Source of the DNA: Acidovorax sp. YS12
GTDB lineage: Bacteria > Pseudomonadota > Gammaproteobacteria > Burkholderiales > Burkholderiaceae_C
Assembly (NCBI GenBank): GCA_021496925.1
Contig: CP053915.1
Span: forward strand, 1,116,001-1,180,000
Direction: 5' to 3'
Length of the DNA: 64,000 nt
Part shown: positions 26,222 through 34,966 of the stretch, in pieces
Layout: each line of letters starts with the position of its first letter
Position numbering within the stretch: position 1 is the stretch's first letter
Made by a program: the position numbers and the translations under genes
The notes under the pieces: model-generated
What the model saw: only the letters and a program-made list of their open reading frames with translations
Database searches by the model: none
What the model was told of the DNA's origin: nothing

Positions 26222-29200
26222 CTAAGCGCCACTAGTGACGTTCGATTCTCGATAACTGAGCAGTTGTGCAGAACTACTCCGACCCCACTCGCCTTCAGTT
26301 CTTCTCGCCAAAGCCGCTTCCACGGAACATAAGACCTGTTCGATTTGGCTGGGTCGGAACGACTTTTCAAGCCAAGCCCATAGGAAGCGAGAAATCCACA
26401 GCAGCATCTCGAAAGCTTGATTGTATGAAGACCAACTGATCTGAGCGGAGAACGGCCGCTGCACCACTCGCGCATGTACTGCGACTTCCTTAGCAACTTT
26501 TTTGAGGAGATGATTACTCACACTGACTGATGCCACCGCACAAAGGCTAGCCACTTCGTCGGTGAAGTACCCTTCCGTATCAATCCGGAAAATGATGCTC
26601 GACGTATCACGCTCCGTCCACATGTTGAACAACTCTTCGAACCACTGTTTCGCGAGTACATCTACGTCGACCCGCCCTGTGTTTACGAGATGCAACAGGA
26701 CCTCTCCAAACATCCACGGTGGGGAGCCATGCACCTTCCCATCTACATTTCGCATGGAATCGACCAACTGTTTTAAGGCTAAGTCATCTAGCTTTGCAGG
26801 CAGTGATGCGTGAAGTTCCTGTATGAGTGCCTGCCGTACGGGCACGTTCCTGCGGACTGCCCGTGCTGTCATCCAACCGAGCAGACTTAAACGGTCATCC
26901 AAAGCCAATAGAGACGTAATGCCGCTCGGTGCCAACGCCTTAGGGTCATCATGCGCAATGCTCTCGAAGGCAACGTATCCAATCCAGCGAAGCAGACCGT
27001 TAGCGCTCTTCAGAAGAGCTTCGAGCTGACGGGGTGAGCAAGACCGCGCGACTTCAAATGAGATGAGTCGAGCGGCGCACTTTAGGCCAAATTGCCGACG
27101 GCGGTTCGCTCTGAAGCGCTCATCGGCACCCTCTTCGACCCACGTCAGAAAGGCGACAGGGTCTGTCGCCCAAAGGACCTTCAATGCGTAATAGTCGCCC
27201 CAAGAAACTTCCGTTACGTCATAACAAAAAATTTGCTGCGGTTCGGCAGCGTGTTTCATCAAATCGGCCAAACTTCTTCGCAATTCGGCGGTCATATCAA
27301 CCATGGTCCTCCGCTCTGGAGGCTGAATAGCGTCAGGACGATCCGAGTCTAGGTACTTGACCAACGCATCCCTCAGTGGCGGAACAGACGTATCCGGAGC
27401 TTCATAAATAGTGTCGCCAGCCATCGTACTGCTCAACACCATGCCAAGGGCGTCCCAGGCTGAATTGAAGTTCGAGAGCTGCACGCCTTCCCTCCAAATT
27501 TTTGCGGGCAAGTGCTCGAACACATTGTCTCGAAGTTGGCCGTCACGCAAGAGGCCACGAATACTGAGCTGCTCCTTTAGGGTGGGAGCGTCTGACCCAG
27601 TAAGGTCGCAAGATGAAAGCCACCAGTCTAGGATTTCGCCGCACCGAACCATGCCAAGAACATCAATTGGTATGTATCTAGGGAGCTCTTCCTCCTGTGC
27701 CTCAGAATCGAATAGGGCCTTAAGCTTTACCGCTCGCCCACCTGATGGACTGGCGCTGGAACGCAGAATCCCGTCAGAGTAGTCAAGCACACGCTGAAGA
27801 ACGTCCGTCGGAATAGGAGTTATCAGTAGCGGGTAGTTTTCATTTGCCTTCTGTAGAGAGTTCGATAAGTGGTACCCCACGACCGGCCGCATCTGGGCGT
27901 CTCGAATAAGCACCATGCGATCATGAAGGTCCTCCTGTGGAAGTCCAAAAACTCTCAAGCGGATCGTCCCATATCGCTTTACCCAGTCTTTGCATGCCGC
28001 CAGCAGATTCTGGATACGCCTGTCGGGGCGATCTTCGGGTGGGTCGCCCCCCTCCGCCCACGCATACAAGTGTTCCCACCACGGAGTCGACTCGCTACGC
28101 CCTGAGCCTGTGAAAACTGTGTAAGTCCCACTGTCCGAGCCGTATGCGTTCAGAAGGTGGATGCCCATATCTTCCATGTAGGGGTCGAACCAAGCGATGT
28201 GCTTGTCTCTGTGCTCTGCGAGAAGAAGCTTAATCCACTCAGCCAGTTCGAGGCGACCAGTGTTCTCGCCCTCGGAATAGCGTAGGAAAAACCTTCCTTT
28301 GGATATCGGAGGTACTAAGCTCTTGACTGTGGATGTGACATGCCTGTTTGCAGTTACCCAAGGGTCAGCTTTACGCCCTCCAATGACAGACTCCGTCCCT
28401 TTCGTGTGCCGCGTAATCTGCTGCGCTTCTTCGAGTCGGCTCATATGTGAGGGGCGCAACGCCTTGGATAGCCAATCGCTCTTAAAGAGCGCGCGGTAGC
28501 CGGTGATATGCATCGTTTGGCCAATCTCACGCACCAGGAATGCGCCCCATTGATAGCAAAGCCAAGTAGTCCCATTTTGAAAGTTCTGCGCTTCGATCTC
28601 TAACACGAAAGCATCTCGAATTGCATCTAATGCGGGCGGCCAGTTGAGATTAACCGTCGAAGGGAAAGTAGCAACAGCCGGGATTACTGTTGAAGTGCTG
28701 TGAATGACGGCGCCATCATTGAGAAGCCGCGTGTGTACCCTAAAGCTGTTCGCACCGCTAGCGAGCGGCTGCTCTACCTGCACGCTCACGCCGCAGGAAA
28801 CTGTGTTTAGGTGTACAAGAGCGCCGCCTCGCTCCGTCAAACCAGGAAGCACCAGCAGTTCCAAATCGCCGGTACGCCATGCGTCAAGACCATCAAACTC
28901 AAGGCCTGTGTCTGCGCTGAGCAAGTCAATAGCAAAACTGGCGAGTTCTCGGTCTTCGTCTCCTCCAACCAAGAAGAGCTCGGACTTCACCAGGCTGCTA
29001 ATCGATGCACTGTCGCCGCTACAGCTATCAAGCGGACTGACCTTGTTGGTGGACCAGCGGAAGTAGTCACGAGTAGGCAGATGCATTGAAGGTCGCACCG
29101 CAAGGGGGAGCTGTAAATTCAGAGCTCCGAAACGGTCCTCAAAATCTGCAGACATCAAAACGTCAGCTTTCTTGCTGGCATCTGCGAGGGTGGAACCTTC

Positions 29201-29521
29201 TGTCATGGCTCCCAGGAGCCTAAGCAAGTTATTCGATGAGCAGTAGAGAGTTAGTCGTGCACATTGAGCAAAAAGCCCATCGCGTACGACCTTGAAGTGA
29301 TCCTCCGCGGGAGAGCTCCAGCGACGATTGCTGAAATCGAATGGCGAAACGCGGCCGTACAAAAGGCGGCTCTCAATAGAACCTCGAACGCGTAGCTGTA
29401 ACACCCACAGCTCTACAGCACAAACCAAGTCATCGCCACCCAAGATCCTCGCCAACCTAGGGTCAGCTTTGACGATGGTCAGGTCTAATCCTGAGATTGC
29501 CGAACCTTGGTCGTGTTTCAT
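26222..29521 (-). CDS. large uncharacterised protein with phospholipase D-like segment, candidate defence gene
   Basis: About 1,099 residues. The ribosome site AAGGAGG sits before two adjacent ATGs (29524 and 29521); spacing favours the second. Residues about 440-570 look like a PLD-type nuclease region: AWFDPYMEDMGIHLLNAYGS, then LHDRMVLIRD and GYHLSNSLQ, i.e. an H-x-R motif followed by a GNS-like turn. The rest has no recognised domain. G+C is visibly lower than in the flanking backbone, a sign of separate origin. It is divergent from the Argonaute operon. The VPA1262-type proteins of defence islands may be relatives; that is from memory and unverified. Confidence 0.65.
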   Translation of the reverse strand: MKHDQGSAISGLDLTIVKADPRLARILGGDDLVCAVELWVLQLRVRGSIESRLLYGRVSPFDFSNRRWSSPAEDHFKVVRDGLFAQCARLTLYCSSNNLLRLLGAMTEGSTLADASKKADVLMSADFEDRFGALNLQLPLAVRPSMHLPTRDYFRWSTNKVSPLDSCSGDSASISSLVKSELFLVGGDEDRELASFAIDLLSADTGLEFDGLDAWRTGDLELLVLPGLTERGGALVHLNTVSCGVSVQVEQPLASGANSFRVHTRLLNDGAVIHSTSTVIPAVATFPSTVNLNWPPALDAIRDAFVLEIEAQNFQNGTTWLCYQWGAFLVREIGQTMHITGYRALFKSDWLSKALRPSHMSRLEEAQQITRHTKGTESVIGGRKADPWVTANRHVTSTVKSLVPPISKGRFFLRYSEGENTGRLELAEWIKLLLAEHRDKHIAWFDPYMEDMGIHLLNAYGSDSGTYTVFTGSGRSESTPWWEHLYAWAEGGDPPEDRPDRRIQNLLAACKDWVKRYGTIRLRVFGLPQEDLHDRMVLIRDAQMRPVVGYHLSNSLQKANENYPLLITPIPTDVLQRVLDYSDGILRSSASPSGGRAVKLKALFDSEAQEEELPRYIPIDVLGMVRCGEILDWWLSSCDLTGSDAPTLKEQLSIRGLLRDGQLRDNVFEHLPAKIWREGVQLSNFNSAWDALGMVLSSTMAGDTIYEAPDTSVPPLRDALVKYLDSDRPDAIQPPERRTMVDMTAELRRSLADLMKHAAEPQQIFCYDVTEVSWGDYYALKVLWATDPVAFLTWVEEGADERFRANRRRQFGLKCAARLISFEVARSCSPRQLEALLKSANGLLRWIGYVAFESIAHDDPKALAPSGITSLLALDDRLSLLGWMTARAVRRNVPVRQALIQELHASLPAKLDDLALKQLVDSMRNVDGKVHGSPPWMFGEVLLHLVNTGRVDVDVLAKQWFEELFNMWTERDTSSIIFRIDTEGYFTDEVASLCAVASVSVSNHLLKKVAKEVAVHARVVQRPFSAQISWSSYNQAFEMLLWISRFLWAWLEKSFRPSQIEQVLCSVEAALARRTEGEWGRSSSAQLLSYRESNVTSGA

Positions 29522-29524
29522 CAT

Positions 29525-29982
29525 CTCCTCCTTTTCTGTTCACTTCTATGAAGCGCCATACCATCATTGCGGTTCGTTGCGACGCCTGCGGACCGCAGTA
29601 GATTTCCTGATCCTAAAGAGGCTACCTCCGTAGCTCGGTACGGCGCACTTGCTCTTCAAAATGCTGCTAATTTGATAGCAAATGGTGGCCCCTTGGCGGG
29701 CATATACGAGCGACTTCTTGTTATCGATAGTACGCGTTCGACACAAAAGGTCTATTGACGGAAGTCGCTGCAGAACCGATCGCAGGCGTGGCAGCTCCAG
29801 GCTGGTTGCCGGCGCTCGATGAGGATGGTTCATGCGGCGGCAGTGCGCCTCAAAGCGGACGCTCGCCAAATGCGCAATGTGACCCGGCATGAACCTTCAA
29901 ACCCGCAGCAAAAGTGAGCGCAGAGGCCGCGGTCGACCCAGCGAACAGGACACATGCGACAAATGCATCGTATGCTTTACAT
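29525..29982. other. divergent intergenic region before the Argonaute operon
   Basis: 458 bases between the large PLD-like gene (minus) and the nuclease-TIR-APAZ gene (plus). No convincing ORF. Near the right end CGTATGCTTTACATATG places a TATGCT element about a dozen bases before the chosen ATG, with no ribosome site, which would suit a leaderless or short-leader transcript. Confidence 0.4.
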
Positions 29983-31821
29983 ATGTCCGCTGACCGTATC
30001 ACCTATTGCTTAGAGCGTGTCTCAAGCTATCGCGACTTCGAACGGCTCTGTTCAGGTCTCCTTGCAGGTACCGACTATCCCGGGATAGACCCATTGGGGG
30101 GAACCGGTGACGGCGGGCGTGACGCAATCATTCGATCCGATTCGAACGGGCGAAAAATCGTCTTTGCGTACACCGTTCGGGGCGACTGGAAGACCAAGCT
30201 CAAAAGCGATTGCGCTCGGGTCCGCGAACAGGCTCACAACCCAGATTTGTTCGTTTTCGTATGCACAGAAGCATTGAACGCTGCGGAAAAGGACGGCGCT
30301 CATGAACTCGTCCGGAGTGAGTTCGGTTGGAAGCTAGACCTCTTCGACTTGGAAAGATTAAGGGTGCTACTGGTCGGACCTCAGCGCCATCTCTTGGCGC
30401 AGCATCCCAGCATCTTCACGCCTCCGTTTTTTCCGCAAGCAGGTGGTGAATCGCTTTCTGAGAGCCGAGATACCCTGGTTGTTGACCATGTCGACTCCGA
30501 CCATGCGCTCGCAACTTGGCTTTCGCGCAGACTCACGCTCGCGGGCTTCCGAGTCTGGTGTCGAGGCACCGCGCCTTTTGCAGGTGAAAACCAAGACGAG
30601 AGCGTTCGGAAGCTCATTGACCTCAGGGCCACACAATACATCCCCGTCTTGTCGCAATCCAGCATGGCCGATGAATTGCTGCTCGAGCGGTGCGCTTTGG
30701 CGGCGGGGAAAGGAGCACTGGTGCTTCTCTGCAAAGCATCCGAGATTGAGCCGTCAAAGTTGCCCTCTCGATTACGCCCTTCCACCCCGGCAGACTTCTC
30801 ACATTCCTGGAGCACAGGTCTTGAGCAAATCGTGGCCAGGTTGGCAGGTCTTGGAATTCAGCCAGACATCATGCTCGACCAGGGCAAAGCTATAGCGCTG
30901 AACGACTACATGCCTACGCGGGTCACCATTGCGAAGGAAGAGCCTGTTTTCGCAAACATCTTTGCGCTGGGATTGCCTGAGACGATGTTGGTCTACGACC
31001 TCCACTCAGCGCTATCCACGGCAAAGCTCGATGAACTGAGAACGAGCTGGGCGTTTGTGGAGTTGAATGCCTACCGGTTGGTTGCCTTCACCCCGCCTCC
31101 GGAGAACGCCATTCCTTCCGTCAAGGCAATACGCACCCCGGAATTTCTGTGGGCCAACAACCCAGAGCGCGATGGCAAGAAGACAGAGGATGTCGCGAAG
31201 GAATTAGTTCGCCGGAGCCTTACCGTCGTTTGTGCGCAAAAGGGGCTGGCTTGGTGTTCAGACAGAAGAATCTATTATTTTCCGGAGCGCGAAGATGGAG
31301 CATGGACGCAGCGTATCCGACACGTTGACGGGCGAGACACCCGCGTCAGCCTCACCGGCAAACGGACCAAAGGCTGGGGCGAAAGGGCATCGCCATTCCT
31401 CTACCAACTATCTCCTAAGTTCCAGCCACAACGAGACGTTGATGGGAGTTGGAACGTTGTCGTCAACGTCTATGTCCGCCCGACGGACCTCAATGGCAAG
31501 GTCTATGAGCTCAAAGAGCTGGGACGACGTCGCAAGGTTGTGACGAAGAATTGGTGGAACAAAGACTGGCTCCCGCGATTACTTGGAGTAGTTCAAGCAT
31601 TGGAAGCAGAACCTGGTCTCATTCGATATGGCGAAGGACGCCGATCCGTAACGATGAGTACCAACCCGCTCAAATGGATGTGCCCAGTCGGACTCGACGT
31701 GCATGCCCTCGCAGGAATGGTCGATATGAGCGAAGAGCTCGCCGAAAACAGGACTCGCGAAGATGAAGAAGACGGGTCCGACGATAGTGATGGCGTGCCC
31801 CAGGCTGGAGAGGCTCAATGA
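29983..31821 (+). CDS. nuclease(Mrr-like)-TIR-APAZ protein, partner of short Argonaute
   Basis: 612 residues from ATG 29983; an upstream GTG at 29914 is possible. Three parts are visible. Residues 1-130 look like a PD-(D/E)XK/Mrr-type fold (YRDFERLCSGLL, GGTGDGGRDAII, VFAYTVRGDWKTKLKSD), with candidate metal ligands Asp43 or Asp47 and Lys70/72. Residues 164-290 are TIR-like (DTLVVDHVDSDHALATWL, GFRVWCRG, YIPVLSQSSMADELLLERC), with Glu235 a candidate catalytic residue. The remainder (about 330-590) fits the APAZ domain that pairs with short pAgos. The stop overlaps the pAgo start in ATGA. In related TIR-APAZ/pAgo systems (SPARTA), guide-directed target sensing triggers NAD degradation. An extra nuclease domain is the unusual part. 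Confidence 0.75.
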   Translation: MSADRITYCLERVSSYRDFERLCSGLLAGTDYPGIDPLGGTGDGGRDAIIRSDSNGRKIVFAYTVRGDWKTKLKSDCARVREQAHNPDLFVFVCTEALNAAEKDGAHELVRSEFGWKLDLFDLERLRVLLVGPQRHLLAQHPSIFTPPFFPQAGGESLSESRDTLVVDHVDSDHALATWLSRRLTLAGFRVWCRGTAPFAGENQDESVRKLIDLRATQYIPVLSQSSMADELLLERCALAAGKGALVLLCKASEIEPSKLPSRLRPSTPADFSHSWSTGLEQIVARLAGLGIQPDIMLDQGKAIALNDYMPTRVTIAKEEPVFANIFALGLPETMLVYDLHSALSTAKLDELRTSWAFVELNAYRLVAFTPPPENAIPSVKAIRTPEFLWANNPERDGKKTEDVAKELVRRSLTVVCAQKGLAWCSDRRIYYFPEREDGAWTQRIRHVDGRDTRVSLTGKRTKGWGERASPFLYQLSPKFQPQRDVDGSWNVVVNVYVRPTDLNGKVYELKELGRRRKVVTKNWWNKDWLPRLLGVVQALEAEPGLIRYGEGRRSVTMSTNPLKWMCPVGLDVHALAGMVDMSEELAENRTREDEEDGSDDSDGVPQAGEAQ

Positions 31822-33398
31822 GCAATACATTTCATTTTCTGGGCGAGCCACTTCTTGAATTTGGCCATGGCCAAACCGCTGAAGACCCGCATGACGGACT
31901 GGCCCTCTTTGGACCTGCAGAGGCAAGGCAGCAGCTCCCGGACAACATTGTTCTTGGCACTGCTAGCGGCATAGAGGCCTGGAAGAATTGGTGCGCCGCG
32001 CTGAATGCGCCAGCCTCCTGCATTGACCCCGCCAGACATCGGGCTTGGCCACCGTTTCCAGGCTTTGACGTGGCCTTCGGTGCCAAATGGCCATCGCCGG
32101 TTCGCAGCTATGCCATTGACGCAGAGAAGCTCTCGGATGCGTCACGTAAAGCGGATAAACACGACCGCGCATTCGCGGTCACTGGTCTGTACATGGAACA
32201 GGTGGAAAAGCTCGGAAAGCTCGATTCACGCCCCGCTCTGGCCATCTGCGTTGTCCCCGACGAAGTCTTTGAGAACTGTCGTCCGAACTCAATCATTCCT
32301 CTGAGCAAGCGTAGCGATGCTGGACGAAGCCGCGACGAGCGTTCTTTCCTAGAGCAGGCAATCGTTGACCGAGAAACCGGTCAGCAGGGAATGTTTGACG
32401 ACTTTGAAGACGAGGCGGTGACCGCTGTCCGCGAGACCTTGGAGACGTTCGAGGAATCTCGTAGCTACTCGCCAGACTTCCGCCGGCAACTCAAGGGCCG
32501 ATTGATGGGACTCGACCTGCCGGTGCAAATCATCAAGGAGTCAACACTCCATATCACGCCGAAGGTGCGTCTCGGCGAAAAAGGCCAAAACCCATTGTCT
32601 GATCGGCTGTGGAATTTCGGCACGGCCATTTACTACAAGTGCGGCGCGAAGCCATGGAAAACGCCCTGGGCTCGAGAAGGCGTCTGCTACGTTGGCCTGG
32701 CCTACAAACTCGCCGAAAACAAGCGTACCGCTTGCTGCGCAGCACAGATGTTCTTGGACAGCGGTGACGGCGTTGTTTTCGTCGGTGAGTTTGGTGCTTG
32801 GTACTCAGCTAAAACAGGCGAATATCACCTTCCACCGGAAAAAGCTGAGGCGCTGCTGAGAGGCACCATCGAAACCTACCAGGAACAGGACGGTCGACCA
32901 CTAAAGGAGATTTTTCTGCATACACACTCAGGTGTGAGTCCGGATGAATACAAGGGATTCTTGAGGGCGGTTCCAGAGGGTGTGAAACTCATCTCGATTC
33001 GTGTCCGCCAAGACCGTGGCGGTCAGCGCCTGTACCGCTATGACGACCATCCGGACGTCGGAAAGCGAGGCCAGTATCCGGTCCAACGTGGCGTCTTCTG
33101 GCAGCGGACAAGCCGCCACGGCCTTTTGTACACCAATGGCTTCAAAGCTCGCATCGCAAGCTACGACGGCTTCGAAATTCCCGTCCCCCTGTCAATCACC
33201 ATCCAATTTGGAGAAGGTGACATCGTTCAGGTAGCCAAAGACATCCTGGGATTGACCAAGCTGAACTACAACTCTTGCCAGCTGGGTGAAGGTCGGCCTA
33301 TCACCATCAAGTATTCCGACCGAGTTGGCGAAATTATTCTTGCAAATCCTGGGCTTCCCCAAAGCAGTTGGAAGCACAATTTCAAGTACTACGCTTGA
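31818..33398 (+). CDS. short prokaryotic Argonaute (MID-PIWI), probably catalytically inactive
   Basis: 526 residues, the length of short pAgos that lack N and PAZ domains. MID region near ALAICVVPDEVFENCR (140-154), PIWI region with GVCYVGLAYKLAE (from 288), VFVGEFGAWYS, LKEIFLHTHSGVSPDEYKGF and the C-terminal PVPLSITIQFGEGD. At the first catalytic position of PIWI (usual VGID) there is VGLA with Ala295 in place of Asp, so slicing is unlikely. This is normal for short pAgos, which act as guide-loaded sensors for an associated effector. The four-base overlap with the nuclease-TIR-APAZ gene implies a stoichiometric complex. G+C is lower than in the chromosome. Confidence 0.85.
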   Translation: MSNTFHFLGEPLLEFGHGQTAEDPHDGLALFGPAEARQQLPDNIVLGTASGIEAWKNWCAALNAPASCIDPARHRAWPPFPGFDVAFGAKWPSPVRSYAIDAEKLSDASRKADKHDRAFAVTGLYMEQVEKLGKLDSRPALAICVVPDEVFENCRPNSIIPLSKRSDAGRSRDERSFLEQAIVDRETGQQGMFDDFEDEAVTAVRETLETFEESRSYSPDFRRQLKGRLMGLDLPVQIIKESTLHITPKVRLGEKGQNPLSDRLWNFGTAIYYKCGAKPWKTPWAREGVCYVGLAYKLAENKRTACCAAQMFLDSGDGVVFVGEFGAWYSAKTGEYHLPPEKAEALLRGTIETYQEQDGRPLKEIFLHTHSGVSPDEYKGFLRAVPEGVKLISIRVRQDRGGQRLYRYDDHPDVGKRGQYPVQRGVFWQRTSRHGLLYTNGFKARIASYDGFEIPVPLSITIQFGEGDIVQVAKDILGLTKLNYNSCQLGEGRPITIKYSDRVGEIILANPGLPQSSWKHNFKYYA

Positions 33399-33601
33399 CA
33401 GAGTCTCTCGACGTTCGCACCTGCTTCGCGCAGGCATCGAACGACTGGCTCAGCGCGCGTATCGCTTTATTACAAAGACCAGGCGACAGCAAGGCCATGG
33501 CACGCCCTGACGAAAGTGGCTGTCGATTTGGCGGGCTGCTCCCGAGGCTCGCATTTCGGACTTGGGTGCGGCCTCAGCGAGGCGCGCTCGTCAGAGGGAC
33601 C

Positions 33602-34966
33602 TCAAACGACAAGCCGATAGGTCGCGTCGCTCTTCTTCTTTTCGATTACACCTTTGGCAACCAGCCGGTCCAGCCAGTTCCGCGTCTGCATCTGATTGAG
33701 ATCCAACTCGTCGGCGATCTGAGCGGCCTTCTTGGGTACGTGAAGTAACTGCCGAATCAATTGTTCAAAGGTCGCGAACATCTCCTGCTTCAAGTCAACT
33801 GGCGGACTCGAAGGAGCCTCAAGGAGTGTCGACTTTGCGGTTGCAGTCGACGGATCTGACGTACCCTCTTCGAGGGCCTCTGGGTTGCTAGCCGGCTGTT
33901 CAAGCATCGACACCTGGCGCACTGCATCTGGAGCCGCATCCGCCCCCCCGCTCGGCGCACCAGCAGCAATCTTGAAGTCAAGATGTCCCTGGTAAGCTGC
34001 AGCAGCAGCGGCCATATGGCTATCGTTTGATCGATCGGCAAACAGAGCTTCTAGCGCTTCCCCGTCCTCCGGCTCTGGCCAGGGCAAGGCTCCCTCTCGG
34101 AGCAAAGCGTCTAGGCCAGCTGAACGCTTGCCACTCGATCGGATGTAGAGCGGAACGAAGTGAAGCTTGCGAAGCTGCTCTATCGCGCCTGCCCACGTCC
34201 CGCCCCGCTCCAAGTCTGAATTCACGACCAAGCCGACGTCAGCCAACGCGAAGATAAATTTGTTGCGAGCGATGGCGTGCCCGACGTTGAAGCCAGCGCT
34301 TGGATCGTAGGGCGAAATCAGCAATGTGCGCCTCTCTTGAAGGCCATCTCTGAATCTCCGACTGATCGCCGCCTGCGCCAGTCCTTCTGCCATGACGTTA
34401 CAGACTATGCCGCCGAGAGCCCCCGCTCCATCCATTGCAGCACTGTCGACACCCTTAGCGCCTCCTGAAATCAAGCCTCTGCCAGCATTGGCAGCCCTCT
34501 CTCCGGCACGCTGGGCATAGCTCAGCATCTCGTCGTCCGCGTCACGGGAGCCTACGACCGCCAGGCCGCCGTTGTCGACAAGATCCGGATCGCCACAACC
34601 GTACATGATGGGCGGCGCATCGTGCTTGAGGCGCGACTTGATCCGCTTGGGATACCGGGCATCGGCGCGACTCACCACCCAGATCGAGCGCGCACTCCAG
34701 TAATCAAGCGCCTGGGCAAGCTGAAACCCTCTGCCCACCAAGCGGGTCAGCCGTCCTGGCCCGAACAGATTCTCGGCTTGGCGCAGCGCAGGAGACTGTG
34801 GGCTGAGAAGGTCGGACGGCTGAAAGCCTTCTTGCACAAGGAACCTTGTAAGGTCGCTGTACTCACTTTGCTTCAGCAGTTCCGCACGGGTGCCAATCTT
34901 CCCGACCATCAACGGCGCCGTCAAAAGCAAGATCGCTTGGCAGTTTGCGGAGATCTGCAGACTCAT
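33602..34966 (-). CDS. DprA-like (SLOG-fold) protein paired with RecQ-PRTase
   Basis: 454 residues, longer than housekeeping DprA. The Rossmann core has LAVVGSRDADDEML, GRGLISGGAKGVDSAAMDGA, RNKFIFALADVGLV and GGTWAGAIEQL. The C-terminus is a winged helix (KKAAQIADELDLNQMQTRNW, then DRLVAKGVIEKKK) behind a Pro/Ser/Ala-rich linker. DprA proteins bind single-stranded DNA and load RecA, while relatives in nucleotide-signalling systems bind ligands. It overlaps the RecQ-PRTase gene by four bases, so both form one operon. Function as a defence component is inferred from context. Confidence 0.8.
   Translation of the reverse strand: MSLQISANCQAILLLTAPLMVGKIGTRAELLKQSEYSDLTRFLVQEGFQPSDLLSPQSPALRQAENLFGPGRLTRLVGRGFQLAQALDYWSARSIWVVSRADARYPKRIKSRLKHDAPPIMYGCGDPDLVDNGGLAVVGSRDADDEMLSYAQRAGERAANAGRGLISGGAKGVDSAAMDGAGALGGIVCNVMAEGLAQAAISRRFRDGLQERRTLLISPYDPSAGFNVGHAIARNKFIFALADVGLVVNSDLERGGTWAGAIEQLRKLHFVPLYIRSSGKRSAGLDALLREGALPWPEPEDGEALEALFADRSNDSHMAAAAAAYQGHLDFKIAAGAPSGGADAAPDAVRQVSMLEQPASNPEALEEGTSDPSTATAKSTLLEAPSSPPVDLKQEMFATFEQLIRQLLHVPKKAAQIADELDLNQMQTRNWLDRLVAKGVIEKKKSDATYRLVV

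Noticed and set aside
29655..29690. Possible copy of the chromosomal interspersed repeat in the island (TTTGATAGC near 29674)
   Set aside because: Only nine bases agree; the diagnostic CAGCGCTT part is missing.
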